From Comamonadaceae bacterium (GTDB lineage: Bacteria; Pseudomonadota; Gammaproteobacteria; Burkholderiales; Burkholderiaceae_C), in NCBI GenBank assembly GCA_947372865.1, contig CANBVJ010000005.1, forward strand, positions 31,455 to 95,454: 64,000 bases of DNA, in the 5' to 3' direction. Within the stretch, counting starts at the first letter, position 1. Every line of letters begins with the position of its first letter. Positions 22,826 through 33,986 of the stretch are shown one piece after another. A program made the translations under genes and the position numbers. Under the pieces are notes generated by a model that had not been told where the DNA came from, did not search any database, and was given only the letters and a program-made list of their open reading frames with translations.

Positions 22826-23191
22826 ATGTTGACAAAGAAAGAGCAACGTCTTCGCCGGTCCCGTCAGACCCGCATTCGTATTGCAATTCAAGGCGTGGCA
22901 CGCTTGACCGTGAACCGCACCAACTTGCATATTTATGCAACTGTGATTTCTGGCGACGGTGGCAAGGTGTTGGCGACGGCGTCTACCGCCCAGGCCGATG
23001 TGCGCACCGCGCTCGGTGGCTCTGGCAAAGGCGGAAACGTCGCAGCAGCCCAAATGGTTGGCAAGCTTGTGGCTGAAAAAGCCAAAGCCGCCGGCATCGA
23101 AAAAGTTGCATTTGACCGCGCAGGCTTCGCCTACCACGGTCGGGTCAAAGCCTTGGCAGACGCAGCCCGCGAAGCCGGCTTGCAGTTTTAA
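22826..23191 (+). CDS. rplR: 50S ribosomal protein L18
   Basis: [29 protein letters not shown]. Confidence 0.99.
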   Translation: MLTKKEQRLRRSRQTRIRIAIQGVARLTVNRTNLHIYATVISGDGGKVLATASTAQADVRTALGGSGKGGNVAAAQMVGKLVAEKAKAAGIEKVAFDRAGFAYHGRVKALADAAREAGLQF

Positions 23192-23208
23192 GCAGATCGG
23201 AAATAAAG

Positions 23209-23733
23209 ATGGCTAAAGTACAAGCAAAAATGCAGGGCAAGGCCGAAGGGCCAGAGGACGGTCTGCGCGAAAAGATGATCGCGATCAACCGCGTTACCAA
23301 AGTGGTAAAGGGTGGTCGTATTCTCGGATTTGCAGCACTGACCGTGGTCGGTGATGGCGATGGCCGCATCGGCATGGGCAAGGGCAAATCGAAAGAAGTG
23401 CCTGCTGCCGTGCAAAAAGCGATGGAAGAAGCCCGTCGCAACATGATCAAGGTCAGCCTGAAAAACGGTTCGATCCACCACAAAGTGATGGGCCACCACG
23501 GTGCAGCCAATGTGATGATGGCTCCGGCTCCCAAGGGAACCGGCATCATCGCCGGCGGCCCAATGCGCGCCGTGTTTGAAGTCGTGGGTATCACCGACAT
23601 CGTTGCCAAAAGCCACGGTTCGACCAACCCCTACAACATGGTTCGCGCCACTCTGGACGCATTGTCGGTTTCGACAACGCCCGCCCAGGTTGCTGCCAAG
23701 CGTGGAAAAACAATTGAAGAGATCTTCGTTTAA
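23209..23733 (+). CDS. rpsE: 30S ribosomal protein S5
   Basis: [40 protein letters not shown]. Confidence 0.99.
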   Translation: MAKVQAKMQGKAEGPEDGLREKMIAINRVTKVVKGGRILGFAALTVVGDGDGRIGMGKGKSKEVPAAVQKAMEEARRNMIKVSLKNGSIHHKVMGHHGAANVMMAPAPKGTGIIAGGPMRAVFEVVGITDIVAKSHGSTNPYNMVRATLDALSVSTTPAQVAAKRGKTIEEIFV

Positions 23734-23748
23734 TACGGGGTACTGAAC

Positions 23749-23931
23749 ATGACGACACCACAAACAGTAAAAATCCAACTGGTTCGCAGCCCGATTGGAT
23801 GCAAAGAATCCCACCGCGCCACCGTGCGTGGCCTGGGACTGCGCAAGATGAACAGCACCAGCGAGTTGGAAGACACGCCCGCAGTTCGCGGCATGATCAA
23901 CAAGATCAGTTATCTGGTCAAAGTGCTCTAA
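23749..23931 (+). CDS. rpmD: 50S ribosomal protein L30
   Basis: [54 protein letters not shown]. Confidence 0.98.
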   Translation: MTTPQTVKIQLVRSPIGCKESHRATVRGLGLRKMNSTSELEDTPAVRGMINKISYLVKVL

Positions 23932-23941
23932 GGGATTAATG

Positions 23942-24373
23942 ATGGAACTCAATGGCATTAAGCCCGCAGATGGCGCTAAACACGCCAAGCGTCGCGTTGG
24001 TCGCGGTATTGGATCTGGCCTGGGTAAAACCGCTGGCCGTGGTCACAAGGGACAAAAATCCCGTTCGGGTGGCTACCACAAGGTAGGCTTTGAAGGTGGA
24101 CAGATGCCTATGCATCGCCGCCTGCCCAAGCGTGGCTTCAAGTCGCATTTGCTGAAATTCAACGCTGAAATCACGCTCACAACTCTCGAGTTGTTGGGTT
24201 TGCCTGAAGTCGACGTGTTGACTTTGAAGCAAGCGGGCTTGATCGGTCAAATCGCCAAGGTCGTGAAAGTGATCAACACCGGTGCAATCACCAAGGCCGT
24301 CAAATTGACTGGTTTGAGTGTGACTGCTGGCGCCAAAGTGGCCATTGAGGCTGCTGGCGGAAGCATCGCTTAA
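23942..24373 (+). CDS. rplO: 50S ribosomal protein L15
   Basis: [43 protein letters not shown]. Confidence 0.99.
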   Translation: MELNGIKPADGAKHAKRRVGRGIGSGLGKTAGRGHKGQKSRSGGYHKVGFEGGQMPMHRRLPKRGFKSHLLKFNAEITLTTLELLGLPEVDVLTLKQAGLIGQIAKVVKVINTGAITKAVKLTGLSVTAGAKVAIEAAGGSIA

Positions 24374-24396
24374 ATCTGGCTTTTCGAGATATACCC

Positions 24397-25707
24397 GTGG
24401 CAACAAACGCAGCACAATCCAACAAGACGGACAAGTTCGGCGACCTGCGTCGTCGACTGATGTTCCTTTTGTTGGCGCTGGTGGTGTACCGCATTGGTGC
24501 GCACATTCCGGTGCCTGGCATTGATCCCAACCAACTGCAACAGTTGTTCAAGGGTCAGCAAGGCGGCATATTGAGCTTGTTCAATATGTTTTCGGGTGGC
24601 GCACTGTCGCGTTTCACGATTTTTGCGCTTGGAATCATGCCGTATATCTCGGCGTCTATCATCATGCAATTGCTCGGCTACGTATTGCCGGCGTTTGAGC
24701 AGATGAAAAAAGAAGGCGAAGCGGGTCGCCGCAAAATCACGCAGTACACGCGTTACGGAACACTGGGCTTGGCCCTGTTCCAGTCGGTTGGTATTTCGCT
24801 GGCGCTTGAGGCGTCGGCAGGTCTGGTAGTTTCTCCAGGCATGGGATTTCGTGTCACTTCGGTGGTAACACTGACGGCCGGGACCATGTTTTTGATGTGG
24901 CTGGGTGAGCAGATTACCGAGCGCGGCTTAGGTAACGGTATCTCTATTCTGATTTTCGGTGGTATTGCGGCAGGCTTGCCCAATGCGATCGGTGGTTTGC
25001 TTGAGCTGGTGCGAACCGGGGCCATGAGCATTATTGTGGCGCTGCTGATTGTAGTGCTGGTTGCTTTGGTGACCTACTTTGTGGTGTTCGTGGAGCGCGG
25101 TCAACGCAAGATTCTGGTGAATTACGCCCGACGCCAGGTAGGTAATAAGGTGTACGGCGGTCAATCGTCGCACTTGCCTCTGAAGCTGAACATGGCGGGT
25201 GTTATTCCCCCCATCTTCGCCTCATCTATCATTTTGTTGCCCGCTACCATCGCTAACTGGTTTAGCTCCGGTGAATCCATGCGCTGGTTGAAAGATATTG
25301 CCGGCACCTTGAGTCCTGGTCAGCCCATCTATGTGATGTTGTACGCCAGTGCGATTGTGTTCTTTTGCTTCTTCTACACCGCTTTGGTGTTCAACAGCCG
25401 TGAGACGGCGGACAATCTGAAGAAAAGCGGCGCTTTCATCCCCGGTATTCGCCCCGGTGACCAGACTGCCAAGTACATAGACAAGATTCTGCTGCGCCTG
25501 ACACTGGCGGGCGCTGTGTACATCACCTTTGTGTGTCTGTTACCCGAGTTTTTGATATTGAAATACAACGTGCCATTTTATTTTGGTGGTACGTCGCTTT
25601 TGATTATTGTTGTGGTGACCATGGATTTCATGGCCCAGGTCCAGAACTACATGATGTCGCAGCAATACGACTCCTTGTTGAAGAAGGCCAGCTTCAAGTC
25701 GTCTTAA
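24397..25707 (+). CDS. secY: Preprotein translocase subunit SecY
   Basis: [20 protein letters not shown]; multi-TM; position after rplO. Confidence 0.99.
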   Translation: MATNAAQSNKTDKFGDLRRRLMFLLLALVVYRIGAHIPVPGIDPNQLQQLFKGQQGGILSLFNMFSGGALSRFTIFALGIMPYISASIIMQLLGYVLPAFEQMKKEGEAGRRKITQYTRYGTLGLALFQSVGISLALEASAGLVVSPGMGFRVTSVVTLTAGTMFLMWLGEQITERGLGNGISILIFGGIAAGLPNAIGGLLELVRTGAMSIIVALLIVVLVALVTYFVVFVERGQRKILVNYARRQVGNKVYGGQSSHLPLKLNMAGVIPPIFASSIILLPATIANWFSSGESMRWLKDIAGTLSPGQPIYVMLYASAIVFFCFFYTALVFNSRETADNLKKSGAFIPGIRPGDQTAKYIDKILLRLTLAGAVYITFVCLLPEFLILKYNVPFYFGGTSLLIIVVVTMDFMAQVQNYMMSQQYDSLLKKASFKSS

Positions 25708-25813
25708 CTGGTAAAAGTTAGGCAACTTAAGGCGAGCAAGTTGGTTTTGGAGTTGGTAAATCTGTCAAAATGGCGGGTTGCACAAGAGTTGTAAAAGTTT
25801 TAGGAGAGAAAAA

Positions 25814-25927
25814 ATGAAAGTCTCGGCTTCGGTCAAGAAAATTTGCCGTAACTGCAAAATCATTCGTCGTAAAGGCGTTGTGCGTGTGATCTGTACTGAT
25901 CCACGTCACAAACAACGCCAGGGTTAA
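25814..25927 (+). CDS. rpmJ: 50S ribosomal protein L36 (37 aa, absent from the ORF track)
   Basis: [37 protein letters not shown], translated directly from the sequence. Confidence 0.97.
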   Translation: MKVSASVKKICRNCKIIRRKGVVRVICTDPRHKQRQG

Positions 25928-25951
25928 TGGCTAGAGTTTAAGAGGACGTAA

Positions 25952-26317
25952 ATGGCACGTATCGCTGGTATCAATATTCCGCCGCAAAAGCATTCTGAGA
26001 TCGGTCTGACCGCAATCTTTGGAATCGGACGCACACGCGCTCGCAAAATCTGCGAAGCATGTGGCATTGCATATTCCAAAAAGGTCAAGGACTTGACCGA
26101 CGGTGACCTCGAAAAAATTCGCGATGCAATCGCCGAATTCACTATCGAGGGTGACTTGCGCCGGGAAACCACCATGAACATCAAGCGATTGATGGACATC
26201 GGTTGCTACCGTGGCTTTCGCCATCGCCGTGGTTTGCCCATGCGCGGACAGCGCACACGCACCAATGCACGTACCCGCAAAGGCCCGCGCAAGGCTGCTG
26301 CATCTCTGAAGAAATAA
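25952..26317 (+). CDS. rpsM: 30S ribosomal protein S13
   Basis: [34 protein letters not shown]. Confidence 0.99.
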   Translation: MARIAGINIPPQKHSEIGLTAIFGIGRTRARKICEACGIAYSKKVKDLTDGDLEKIRDAIAEFTIEGDLRRETTMNIKRLMDIGCYRGFRHRRGLPMRGQRTRTNARTRKGPRKAAASLKK

Positions 26318-26336
26318 GACGGATTAAGACAACACT

Positions 26337-26741
26337 ATGGCAAAAGCTCCTTCAAACAGCGCCGCACAACGTGTCCGCAAGAAAGTCCGCAAGAATGTGG
26401 CGGATGGTATCGCCCACGTGCATGCGTCTTTCAACAACACCATCATCACGATCACGGACCGCCAAGGCAACGCCTTGTCGTGGGCTTCGTCGGGTGGCCA
26501 GGGTTTCAAAGGCTCACGCAAGTCGACGCCTTTCGCTGCCCAGGTAGCTTCTGAAGTGGCCGGTCGCGCTGCTTTGGAACAAGGTATCAAGAACCTCGAC
26601 GTCGAGATCAAGGGCCCCGGCCCCGGTCGCGAATCGTCGGTGCGCGCTTTGGCCGCACTCGGTATCCGGATTAATATGATTGCTGACGTGACACCGGTGC
26701 CGCACAACGGTTGCCGCCCACAAAAGCGCCGTCGTATCTAA
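26337..26741 (+). CDS. rpsK: 30S ribosomal protein S11
   Basis: [46 protein letters not shown]. Confidence 0.99.
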   Translation: MAKAPSNSAAQRVRKKVRKNVADGIAHVHASFNNTIITITDRQGNALSWASSGGQGFKGSRKSTPFAAQVASEVAGRAALEQGIKNLDVEIKGPGPGRESSVRALAALGIRINMIADVTPVPHNGCRPQKRRRI

Positions 26742-26759
26742 TTTTTCAACAAGCCCACC

Positions 26760-26798
26760 GCCGACAACGACAGTTGTCGGCTCCCGCATTTTGTGCGG
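26760..26798 (+). other. Tandem hairpins upstream of rpsD
   Basis: GCCGACAAC-GACA-GTTGTCGGC (9-bp perfect stem), then CCGCA-TTTTG-TGCGG. Confidence 0.8.
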
Positions 26799-26823
26799 CA
26801 GATGACATAAAAAGGAAGTTCAA

Positions 26824-27447
26824 GTGGCACGCTATCTAGGCCCCAAGGCCAAACTCTCACGCCGTGAAGGCACGGACCTGTTTCTCAAGAGCGCTCGTCG
26901 CGCCATTGGAGACAAGGCCAAATTCGACTCCAAGCCCGGTCAGCATGGCCGCACCTCTGGCGCCCGCACCTCCGACTACGGACTGCAATTGCGCGAGAAG
27001 CAAAAAGTCAAGCGCATGTACGGTGTGCTGGAGCGTCAATTCCGCCGTTATTTTGAAGAAGCTGATCGTCGTAAGGGCAACACCGGTGCTAACCTCTTGT
27101 TCTTGCTCGAGTCGCGCTTGGACAACGTCGTTTACCGCATGGGCTTTGGCTCCACACGCGCTGAAGCGCGTCAGTTGGTGTCACACAAGGCTATTACCGT
27201 GAACGGTCAATCGGTCAATATCCCTTCTTACATGGTCAAGGCCGGCGATATGCTCGCCATCCGTGACAAGTCCAAGAAGCAAAACCGCATTGCTGAAGCC
27301 CTGCAATTGGCACAACAAGTTGGCATGCCTTCTTGGGTGGACGTGAACGCTGACAAGGCAGAGGGCACCTTCAAGGCTGTTCCTGACCGTGACATGTTTG
27401 GTGCTGATATCAACGAATCGCTGATTGTTGAGTTGTACTCACGCTAG
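26824..27447 (+). CDS. rpsD: 30S ribosomal protein S4
   Basis: [28 protein letters not shown]. Confidence 0.99.
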   Translation: MARYLGPKAKLSRREGTDLFLKSARRAIGDKAKFDSKPGQHGRTSGARTSDYGLQLREKQKVKRMYGVLERQFRRYFEEADRRKGNTGANLLFLLESRLDNVVYRMGFGSTRAEARQLVSHKAITVNGQSVNIPSYMVKAGDMLAIRDKSKKQNRIAEALQLAQQVGMPSWVDVNADKAEGTFKAVPDRDMFGADINESLIVELYSR

Positions 27448-27554
27448 TTGCGTTTGGGTCGTTTTTATTGTCCCTATTACGCAGCTTGCTGCGTTTTAGG
27501 CGCTTCACCAGCCTTACCGACGTAACGAGTCGGGGGTATTGAGAGGAAGTTTGA

Positions 27555-28544
27555 ATGCAAAATAATTTGTTGAAGCCGAAGTCAATCAGTGTCGAGCAAG
27601 TCGGTCTGAACCGCGCCAAAGTGGCTTTGGAGCCCTTTGAACGTGGTTATGGCCACACGCTCGGAAACGCGCTGCGTCGCGTTTTGCTCTCTTCGATGCC
27701 CGGCTACGCCGCCACCGAAGTGACGATTGCCGGCGTCTTGCACGAGTACTCGTCGATTGACGGCATCCAGGAAGATGTGGTCAATATCTTGCTGAACCTC
27801 AAGGGCGTGGTCTTCAAGTTGCACAACCGCGACGAAGTTACCCTGAGCCTGCGCAAGGACACCGAAGGCGTGGTTACTGCCGCCGACATCCAGACGCCGC
27901 ACGACGTTGAAATCATCAACCCTTCGCACGTCATTGCCCATCTGTCTTCGGGCGGCAAGCTCGACATGCAGATCAAGGTCGAAAAAGGCCGTGGTTATGT
28001 GCCCGGTTCCATGCGTCGCCACGCGGACGAGCCCACCAAGTCCATCGGTCGTATGGTGTTGGATGCGTCGTTCTCGCCTGTGAAGCGCGTGAGCTACGTG
28101 GTTGAAAGCGCTCGCGTTGAGCAGCGTACCGATTTGGACAAGCTGGTGGTGGACATTGAAACCAACGGTGCTGTCAGTGCCGAAGACGCGGTCCGCTCGT
28201 CGGCCCGCATCTTGGTGGAACAGCTCGCTGTGTTTGCACAGTTGGAAGGCAATGAGTTGCCAGGCTTTGGTCCCGCAGCGTCTAGCCGCGAAGCCAAGTT
28301 TGACCCGATTTTGTTGCGTCCGGTCGATGAGCTCGAACTCACGGTACGCTCTGCGAACTGCCTGAAGGCTGAGAACATCTATTACATCGGTGACCTGATC
28401 CAGCGCACCGAGAACGAGTTGCTCAAGACGCCTAATTTGGGCCGTAAATCGCTCAATGAGATCAAGGAAGTTTTGGCTTCTCGCGGTCTGACGCTTGGCA
28501 TGAAGCTGGAAAGCTGGCCGCCTGCGGCGCTTGAAAAGCGTTAA
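27555..28544 (+). CDS. rpoA: RNA polymerase subunit alpha
   Basis: [38 protein letters not shown]. Confidence 0.99.
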   Translation: MQNNLLKPKSISVEQVGLNRAKVALEPFERGYGHTLGNALRRVLLSSMPGYAATEVTIAGVLHEYSSIDGIQEDVVNILLNLKGVVFKLHNRDEVTLSLRKDTEGVVTAADIQTPHDVEIINPSHVIAHLSSGGKLDMQIKVEKGRGYVPGSMRRHADEPTKSIGRMVLDASFSPVKRVSYVVESARVEQRTDLDKLVVDIETNGAVSAEDAVRSSARILVEQLAVFAQLEGNELPGFGPAASSREAKFDPILLRPVDELELTVRSANCLKAENIYYIGDLIQRTENELLKTPNLGRKSLNEIKEVLASRGLTLGMKLESWPPAALEKR

Positions 28545-28627
28545 TTAAATTTGAGCCCTTGTGGCTCAGCGCCCAGAGCAGTACCTGGTACGGCTGCTCG
28601 TAAATAGTAGATTGAAGGAAATTAAAA

Positions 28628-29023
28628 ATGCGCCACGGACACGGATTACGCAAACTGAACCGCACAAGCTCACACCGCTTGGCGATGCTCCGCAACATGA
28701 TGAACTCCTTGATTGCCCACGAAGCCATCAAGACCACCGTCCCCAAGGCCAAGGAATTGCGCCGCGTGGTCGAGCCCATGATCACTTTGGCCAAAGAAGC
28801 CACCCTGGCCAATCGCCGCTTAGCTTTTGACCGTCTGCGTGACCGTGACAGCGTGACCAAGCTGTTCGACGTACTTGGTCCCCGTTTCAAAGCCCGTCCA
28901 GGCGGCTACACACGCATCCTGAAAATGGGTTTCCGCGTGGGTGACAATGCGCCTATGGCTTTGGTTGAATTGGTCGAACGTAGCGAAATAGTCGAAGATG
29001 ACGCCACAAAGGCTGCAGTTTAA
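28628..29023 (+). CDS. rplQ: 50S ribosomal protein L17
   Basis: [34 protein letters not shown]. Confidence 0.99.
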   Translation: MRHGHGLRKLNRTSSHRLAMLRNMMNSLIAHEAIKTTVPKAKELRRVVEPMITLAKEATLANRRLAFDRLRDRDSVTKLFDVLGPRFKARPGGYTRILKMGFRVGDNAPMALVELVERSEIVEDDATKAAV

Positions 29024-29041
29024 GTTAGAATATCAACATAC

Positions 29042-29118
<77 letters not shown>

Positions 29119-29143
29119 ACAAAACAGCGTACGCGTTGTTTTC

Positions 29144-29174
29144 AAAACGCCAACTTTTCAGTTGGCGTTTTTTT
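29144..29174 (+). terminator. Rho-independent terminator after tRNA-fMet
   Basis: AAAACGCCAAC-TTTTCA-GTTGGCGTTTT followed by further T residues. Confidence 0.85.
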
Positions 29175-29190
29175 TTGAAGGAAATTTGCC

Positions 29191-29640
29191 ATGTTGTTGC
29201 CTCTGGATCCAGACACTGTCGCCCACGGTATTCAACTCTCCGTCGCCCCCGTGTTCTTGTTGACGGCCGTGTCGGGAATGATTGGCGCGGTGGCGAACCG
29301 CTTGGCCCGCATCATTGACCGGGCGCGCTTGCTGGAAAGAAGCATCCAAACCCACACCGACGCGCACGAACACGACAAAATTTTCAAGGAACTGGCCGAG
29401 CTGCGCCGCCGGGGTTTGCTGGCCAACTGCAGTATTGCGCTGCTTACGCTGTGTGCGGTGTGTATTGGATTGACCATCATCGTGCTGTTTCTGGGTGAAA
29501 CGCTGAACTTTCAGGGCTTGCGCATCTCGATCGTCAGTTTTCTGGCCGGCGTGGTGTGCTTTTTGCTGGCTTTGGTGTGTTTTCTGGTGGAAACCTGGAT
29601 TGCCACCCGCGTGCTGAACTTCGCGCAGCCCAAGCCTTAG
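29191..29640 (+). CDS. DUF2721-like membrane protein
   Basis: 149 aa; HGIQLSVAPVFLLTAVSGMIGAVANRLARIIDRAR plus two C-terminal TM segments. Confidence 0.75.
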   Translation: MLLPLDPDTVAHGIQLSVAPVFLLTAVSGMIGAVANRLARIIDRARLLERSIQTHTDAHEHDKIFKELAELRRRGLLANCSIALLTLCAVCIGLTIIVLFLGETLNFQGLRISIVSFLAGVVCFLLALVCFLVETWIATRVLNFAQPKP

Positions 29641-29679
29641 CAAAAGGCGGGCAGGGCGAGGCCCTTCGCTGCGCCTTGT

Positions 29680-31794
29680 TCAGGTGCCGAGGCTAGGTGC
29701 TGGCGGGCTTTTCTCCACTTGGACTGCGCAGTCGTAAAACGTGGGCGCGCGGCCCATGTCGGTGAGTTGTTGGCCCGTGACTTCATTCACATTGGTTCCC
29801 ATGGGCCCGAGCTTGCGCCACCAAACACCCAGACCATTGACCACGCCAGGCCGCGCTCGCGGGCTCACCTTGGCTTTGCAGTGGTATTGTCCCCGGGCAT
29901 TGAAGACGCGCACCAAGTCACCGCTGTTGATGGAGCGGGCGGTCGCATCCTCGGCGCTGATTTCCAGCAAGGGCTCGCCTTCAATGGCACGCAGGCTTTT
30001 GACATTGACGAAGGTCGAGTTCATGAAATTACGCGCCGGTGGGGAAATCATGGCCAGCGGATAGCTGTTGTTGGCGTCTGCGGGTTCGTAATTGGGCAAG
30101 TAGTCGGGCAGCCCGTCGCCGCTGGACGCGGCCAGGCGCGCGCTGAAAAACTCGCACTTGCCCGAGGGCGTGGCAAAGCCGCCCTCGGCGAACGGTACTT
30201 CTGGAGCAGGCAGGCTGATAAAGCCGTTTTCCAGTAGCTGCGCAAAGTCCACCCGCGCGTCAAACGCCATGCGGCACAGGGCCAGGTCGTCATCGGCAAA
30301 GCAGGGCTCTGTGTAACCCATGGCCTGCGCCAGGGCTCGGAAGATATCGGTATTGGTGCGGGCTTGGCCCACGGGCGCGATGGCTGGGCGGTTGAGCAGG
30401 AGGTCGGTGTGGCCGTAGGTGGTGTGGACGTCCCAGTGCTCGAGCTGCGTGGTGGCCGGCAGGATGTAGTCGGCGTAATCGGCGGTGTCGGTCTGGAAAT
30501 GTTCCAGCACCACGGTAAACAGGTCTTCGCGGCCAAAGCCTTGCACCACCTTGCCCGAATCGGGGGCGACCGCCACCGGGTTGCTGTTGTAGACGATAAG
30601 TGCGTCGATCTCGGGGCCGAAATCGGCGCTGGCTGGGCGCAGCAAGTCGTCACCAATGGTGCTCATGTTTACGCTGCGGACCGGACCGCTCTTGCGCAAG
30701 TCGGGGCGGCGGAGCGCTGAATTGTCAAACCCATGGGTGCCTGAGGCCGACAGCAGCATGCCCCCGGCCCGGTGGCGCCAGGCGCCAATGAGCGCGGGCA
30801 GGCAGGCCACTGCACGCACCGCATTGCCGCCGCCGCGCGCGCGCTGCATGCCGTAGTTCAGGCGAATGGCGGCCGGTGCGCCGCTGGCCACGCTGGCGCC
30901 ATAGTCCCGGGCCAGTGACTCAATCTGCGCCACGGTGATGCCGCAAATTTCTGCCGCGCGTTCGGGCGGCCACTGCAGCGCGCGTTCGCGCAGTGCATCC
31001 CAACCCAGGGTGTGACACGCAATGTAGTCGTGGTCCAGCCAGTCGTGGACGATGAGCTGCTGCATCAGCGCCAGCGCCAGCGCGGCGTCGGTGCCGGGGC
31101 GCAGGGCGATGTGTTCGTGGCACTTTTCTGCGGTTTCGGTCTTGCGCGGGTCAATGCAAATGAGTTTGGCGCCCTTGCGCTTGGCCGCTTGGGCGTAACG
31201 CCAAAAGTGCAGATTGCTGCCAATGGGGTTGCTGCCCCAGATGAGGATGAGCTTGGACTCGGCAAAAAATTCCACCCGCATACCCACCTTGCCACCCAGC
31301 GTGGCGTCCAGGGCGGCGCCCCCGGCGGAGGCGCAAATGGTGCGCTCCAGCAGCGAGGCGCCCATGCGGTTGAAGAAGCGGTCGGCCATGGCCTCGCCTT
31401 GGACCCAGCCCATGGTGCCGGCGTAGCTGTAAGGCAACACGGCTTGCGGGCCGCGCTGGGGGTCTGCCACGATGGATTGCAGGCGCTGCGCAATGTCGGC
31501 CAGCGCCTCGTCCCAGGACACCGGCGTGAACTGGCCGGAACCCTTGGGGCCGCTGCGGCGCAGTGGCTGCAAGAGGCGCTCGGGGTGGTAGGTGCGTTCG
31601 GTATAGCGCGCCACTTTGTTGCACAAGACACCGTCCGTTTGCGGATGGTTCGGATTGCCCTGAACCTTGACCGCCACGCCGTCCTGCACCGTGGTGACCA
31701 GCGAGCAGGTGTCCGGGCAATCGTGCGGGCAGGCGCCTATGACATTGCGGGTGCCGGGCGATGTGTCGGCGTGGATGCGAATGGTCTCTGGCAT
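29680..31794 (-). CDS. Molybdopterin-containing oxidoreductase family protein 1
   Basis: 704 aa; N-terminal CPHDCPDTC...LCNK [4Fe-4S] motif; LIWGSNPIGSN; C-terminal molydopterin-binding region. Confidence 0.88.
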   Translation of the reverse strand: MPETIRIHADTSPGTRNVIGACPHDCPDTCSLVTTVQDGVAVKVQGNPNHPQTDGVLCNKVARYTERTYHPERLLQPLRRSGPKGSGQFTPVSWDEALADIAQRLQSIVADPQRGPQAVLPYSYAGTMGWVQGEAMADRFFNRMGASLLERTICASAGGAALDATLGGKVGMRVEFFAESKLILIWGSNPIGSNLHFWRYAQAAKRKGAKLICIDPRKTETAEKCHEHIALRPGTDAALALALMQQLIVHDWLDHDYIACHTLGWDALRERALQWPPERAAEICGITVAQIESLARDYGASVASGAPAAIRLNYGMQRARGGGNAVRAVACLPALIGAWRHRAGGMLLSASGTHGFDNSALRRPDLRKSGPVRSVNMSTIGDDLLRPASADFGPEIDALIVYNSNPVAVAPDSGKVVQGFGREDLFTVVLEHFQTDTADYADYILPATTQLEHWDVHTTYGHTDLLLNRPAIAPVGQARTNTDIFRALAQAMGYTEPCFADDDLALCRMAFDARVDFAQLLENGFISLPAPEVPFAEGGFATPSGKCEFFSARLAASSGDGLPDYLPNYEPADANNSYPLAMISPPARNFMNSTFVNVKSLRAIEGEPLLEISAEDATARSINSGDLVRVFNARGQYHCKAKVSPRARPGVVNGLGVWWRKLGPMGTNVNEVTGQQLTDMGRAPTFYDCAVQVEKSPPAPSLGT

Positions 31795-31896
31795 GGTGAC
31801 TTAGGCGCGCAGCGCTGTGGGGAGAAAATAGCGCCCATGGTAGCAAGCCCGCGCCAGCCGCACCGGCTATTTTGCGGAATTTTCCAAGGCCCACTT

Positions 31897-33090
31897 ATGC
31901 ATTTGATCGAATCCATCGTCCACCACGCCCCGACCATTGCCGCCATTCGGCGCGACCTGCACGCCCACCCCGAGCTGTGCTTTAAGGAGGTGCGCACCGC
32001 CGACGTGGTGGCGGCCAAACTGACGGAGTGGGGCATTCCCATCCACCGGGGCCTGGGCACCACCGGTGTGGTGGGCATCGTCAAGGCGGGCACGTCTACG
32101 CGTGCCATTGGCTTGCGCGCCGACATGGACGCCTTGCCCATGCAAGAGGCCAACACCTTTGCCCACGCCAGCGTGCATCCGGGAAAGATGCATTCCTGCG
32201 GCCACGACGGCCACACCGCCATGCTGCTGGCGGCGGCCCACTACCTGAGCACGCACCGCGACTTTGACGGCACCGTTTATTTGATTTTTCAGCCGGCCGA
32301 AGAGGGCGGCGGCGGTGCGCGCGAGATGATCAAAGAAGGCCTGTTTGAACAATTTCCCATGGACGCCGTGTTTGGCATGCACAACTGGCCGGGCATTGCG
32401 CAAGGCAACTTTGCGGTCAGCGCCGGGCCGGTGATGGCGTCGAGCAACGAATTCAAGATCACCATCCGAGGCAAGGGCGCGCACGGCGCGATGCCGCACC
32501 TGGGGCTTGATCCGGTGCCCGTGGCCTGCCAGATGGTGCAAGCCTTTCAGACGATTGTGAGCCGCAACCTCAAGCCCATTGACGCCGGGGTGATCTCGGT
32601 CACCATGATCCACGCGGGCGAAGCCACCAATGTGATTCCCAATTTTTGCGAGTTGCAGGGCACGGTGCGCTCTTTCACCTTTGACGTGCTGGATTTGCTG
32701 GAGCAGCGCATGCGCGAAGTGGCGCAGCACACGGCGGCAGCCTTTGGCGTGGAATGCGAGTTTGAGTTTCGGCGCAACTACCCGCCCACCATCAACAGCG
32801 CACCCGAGGCCGACTTTGCCCGCAGCGTCATGACCGCGCTGGTGGGTGCGGAACGCATCCAGACGCAGGAGCCCACCATGGGCGCCGAAGACTTTGCCTA
32901 TATGTTGATGGCCAAACCGGGCTGCTATGTGTTCTTGGGCAATGGCGACGGTGACCACCGCAGCCTGGGCCATGGCGGCGGCCCGTGCATGTTGCACAAC
33001 CCCAGCTACGACTTCAACGACCGCCTGATTCCGCTGGGCGCGAGCTACTGGGTGCGCTTGGCCGAGGCTTGGTTGGTAAAGGCCGCCTAA
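31897..33090 (+). CDS. M20 family amidohydrolase (hippurate hydrolase-like)
   Basis: HAHPELCFKEVRTADVV, IGLRADMDALPMQE, MHSCGHDGHTAMLL, GAEDFAYML. Confidence 0.93.
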   Translation: MHLIESIVHHAPTIAAIRRDLHAHPELCFKEVRTADVVAAKLTEWGIPIHRGLGTTGVVGIVKAGTSTRAIGLRADMDALPMQEANTFAHASVHPGKMHSCGHDGHTAMLLAAAHYLSTHRDFDGTVYLIFQPAEEGGGGAREMIKEGLFEQFPMDAVFGMHNWPGIAQGNFAVSAGPVMASSNEFKITIRGKGAHGAMPHLGLDPVPVACQMVQAFQTIVSRNLKPIDAGVISVTMIHAGEATNVIPNFCELQGTVRSFTFDVLDLLEQRMREVAQHTAAAFGVECEFEFRRNYPPTINSAPEADFARSVMTALVGAERIQTQEPTMGAEDFAYMLMAKPGCYVFLGNGDGDHRSLGHGGGPCMLHNPSYDFNDRLIPLGASYWVRLAEAWLVKAA

Positions 33091-33111
33091 CCCAGCGCGA
33101 TTAGAACTGTC

Positions 33112-33882
33112 TTAGCGCGTGCCAAAACGCCGCTGGGCGATCACCAGCAGGCCGTCAAAAATCAGGTTGTCCACCAGCTCAAAAGGGCGCGTCATGCTGG
33201 GCGCCATTTTCCAGCCGGCGCCGCCCGTCATGATGCACAGCGGCTCTTCGCCGCAGCGCTGGCGCACGTGCTGCACCATGCATTCCACCGCACCGGCAAT
33301 GGCGTAGGTGCCGCCGCTGGTGAGCGCGTCGCTGGTATTGGTGGGAAAAGGGCACACCTCGCCCGTGGGCACGTGCAGACCGGCGGTGCCCGACTCCAGC
33401 GCACGCAGCATGATGCCGTGGCCCGGCAGGATAAAACCGCCCAAAAAGCGCCCGTCGGGCGAAATCGCCTCTACCGTCACCGCCGTGCCGACTATTACCA
33501 CCACCATGGGCCGGGGCGCGGCCTGGGCCAGCATGCGGTGGTAGGCGCCAATCATTGCCACCCAGCGGTCGGCGCCCAGGCGGCTGGGGTGATCGTAGCC
33601 GTTGCTCAGACCCGCTTCGGCGTCGCTGGCCACCACCCATTGCGGCGTCACGTCCCAGAGTTCGAGTTGCTCTTCCACCCGGCGTTTGATGGCGTCGCCC
33701 GCCACCACGCAGCCCAGAATGTGCTGGGGCTGCGCCAGCGTGGCCCAGACACCGTCGGCCAGTTTGTCGATGTTTTCCAGAAACTCGGCGCCATGGGCCA
33801 ACAGTTCTGCCCCGGGAAGGGGTGATGCGTACAGCGCCCACTTGAGGCGGGTGTTGCCAATGTCCAGTGCGAGGAAGGTCAT
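33112..33882 (-). CDS. coaX: Type III pantothenate kinase
   Basis: [45 protein letters not shown]. Confidence 0.93.
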   Translation of the reverse strand: MTFLALDIGNTRLKWALYASPLPGAELLAHGAEFLENIDKLADGVWATLAQPQHILGCVVAGDAIKRRVEEQLELWDVTPQWVVASDAEAGLSNGYDHPSRLGADRWVAMIGAYHRMLAQAAPRPMVVVIVGTAVTVEAISPDGRFLGGFILPGHGIMLRALESGTAGLHVPTGEVCPFPTNTSDALTSGGTYAIAGAVECMVQHVRQRCGEEPLCIMTGGAGWKMAPSMTRPFELVDNLIFDGLLVIAQRRFGTR

Positions 33883-33946
33883 AGGGGCAGATAAGTTTGG
33901 CCGCATTATCGCCAACCCGGCGCGATGGTTTACAGTCTGGGGCTCC

Positions 33947-33974
33947 GAGTTGACGTTAACGTAAACGTCAACTC
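33947..33974. promoter_or_regulatory. 28-bp near-perfect palindrome upstream of icmF
   Basis: GAGTTGACGTT-AACGTA-AACGTCAACTC; perfect 11-bp arms and an ACGT core. Confidence 0.8.
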
Positions 33975-33986
33975 AGCGCAAGAACA

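Noticed and set aside
31012-31896. N-terminal extension of the M20 amidohydrolase ORF (692 aa in the track)
   Set aside because: The extension overlaps the molybdoenzyme gene on the opposite strand; family start MHLIESIVHHAPTIAAIRRDLHAHPE at 31897 fits.
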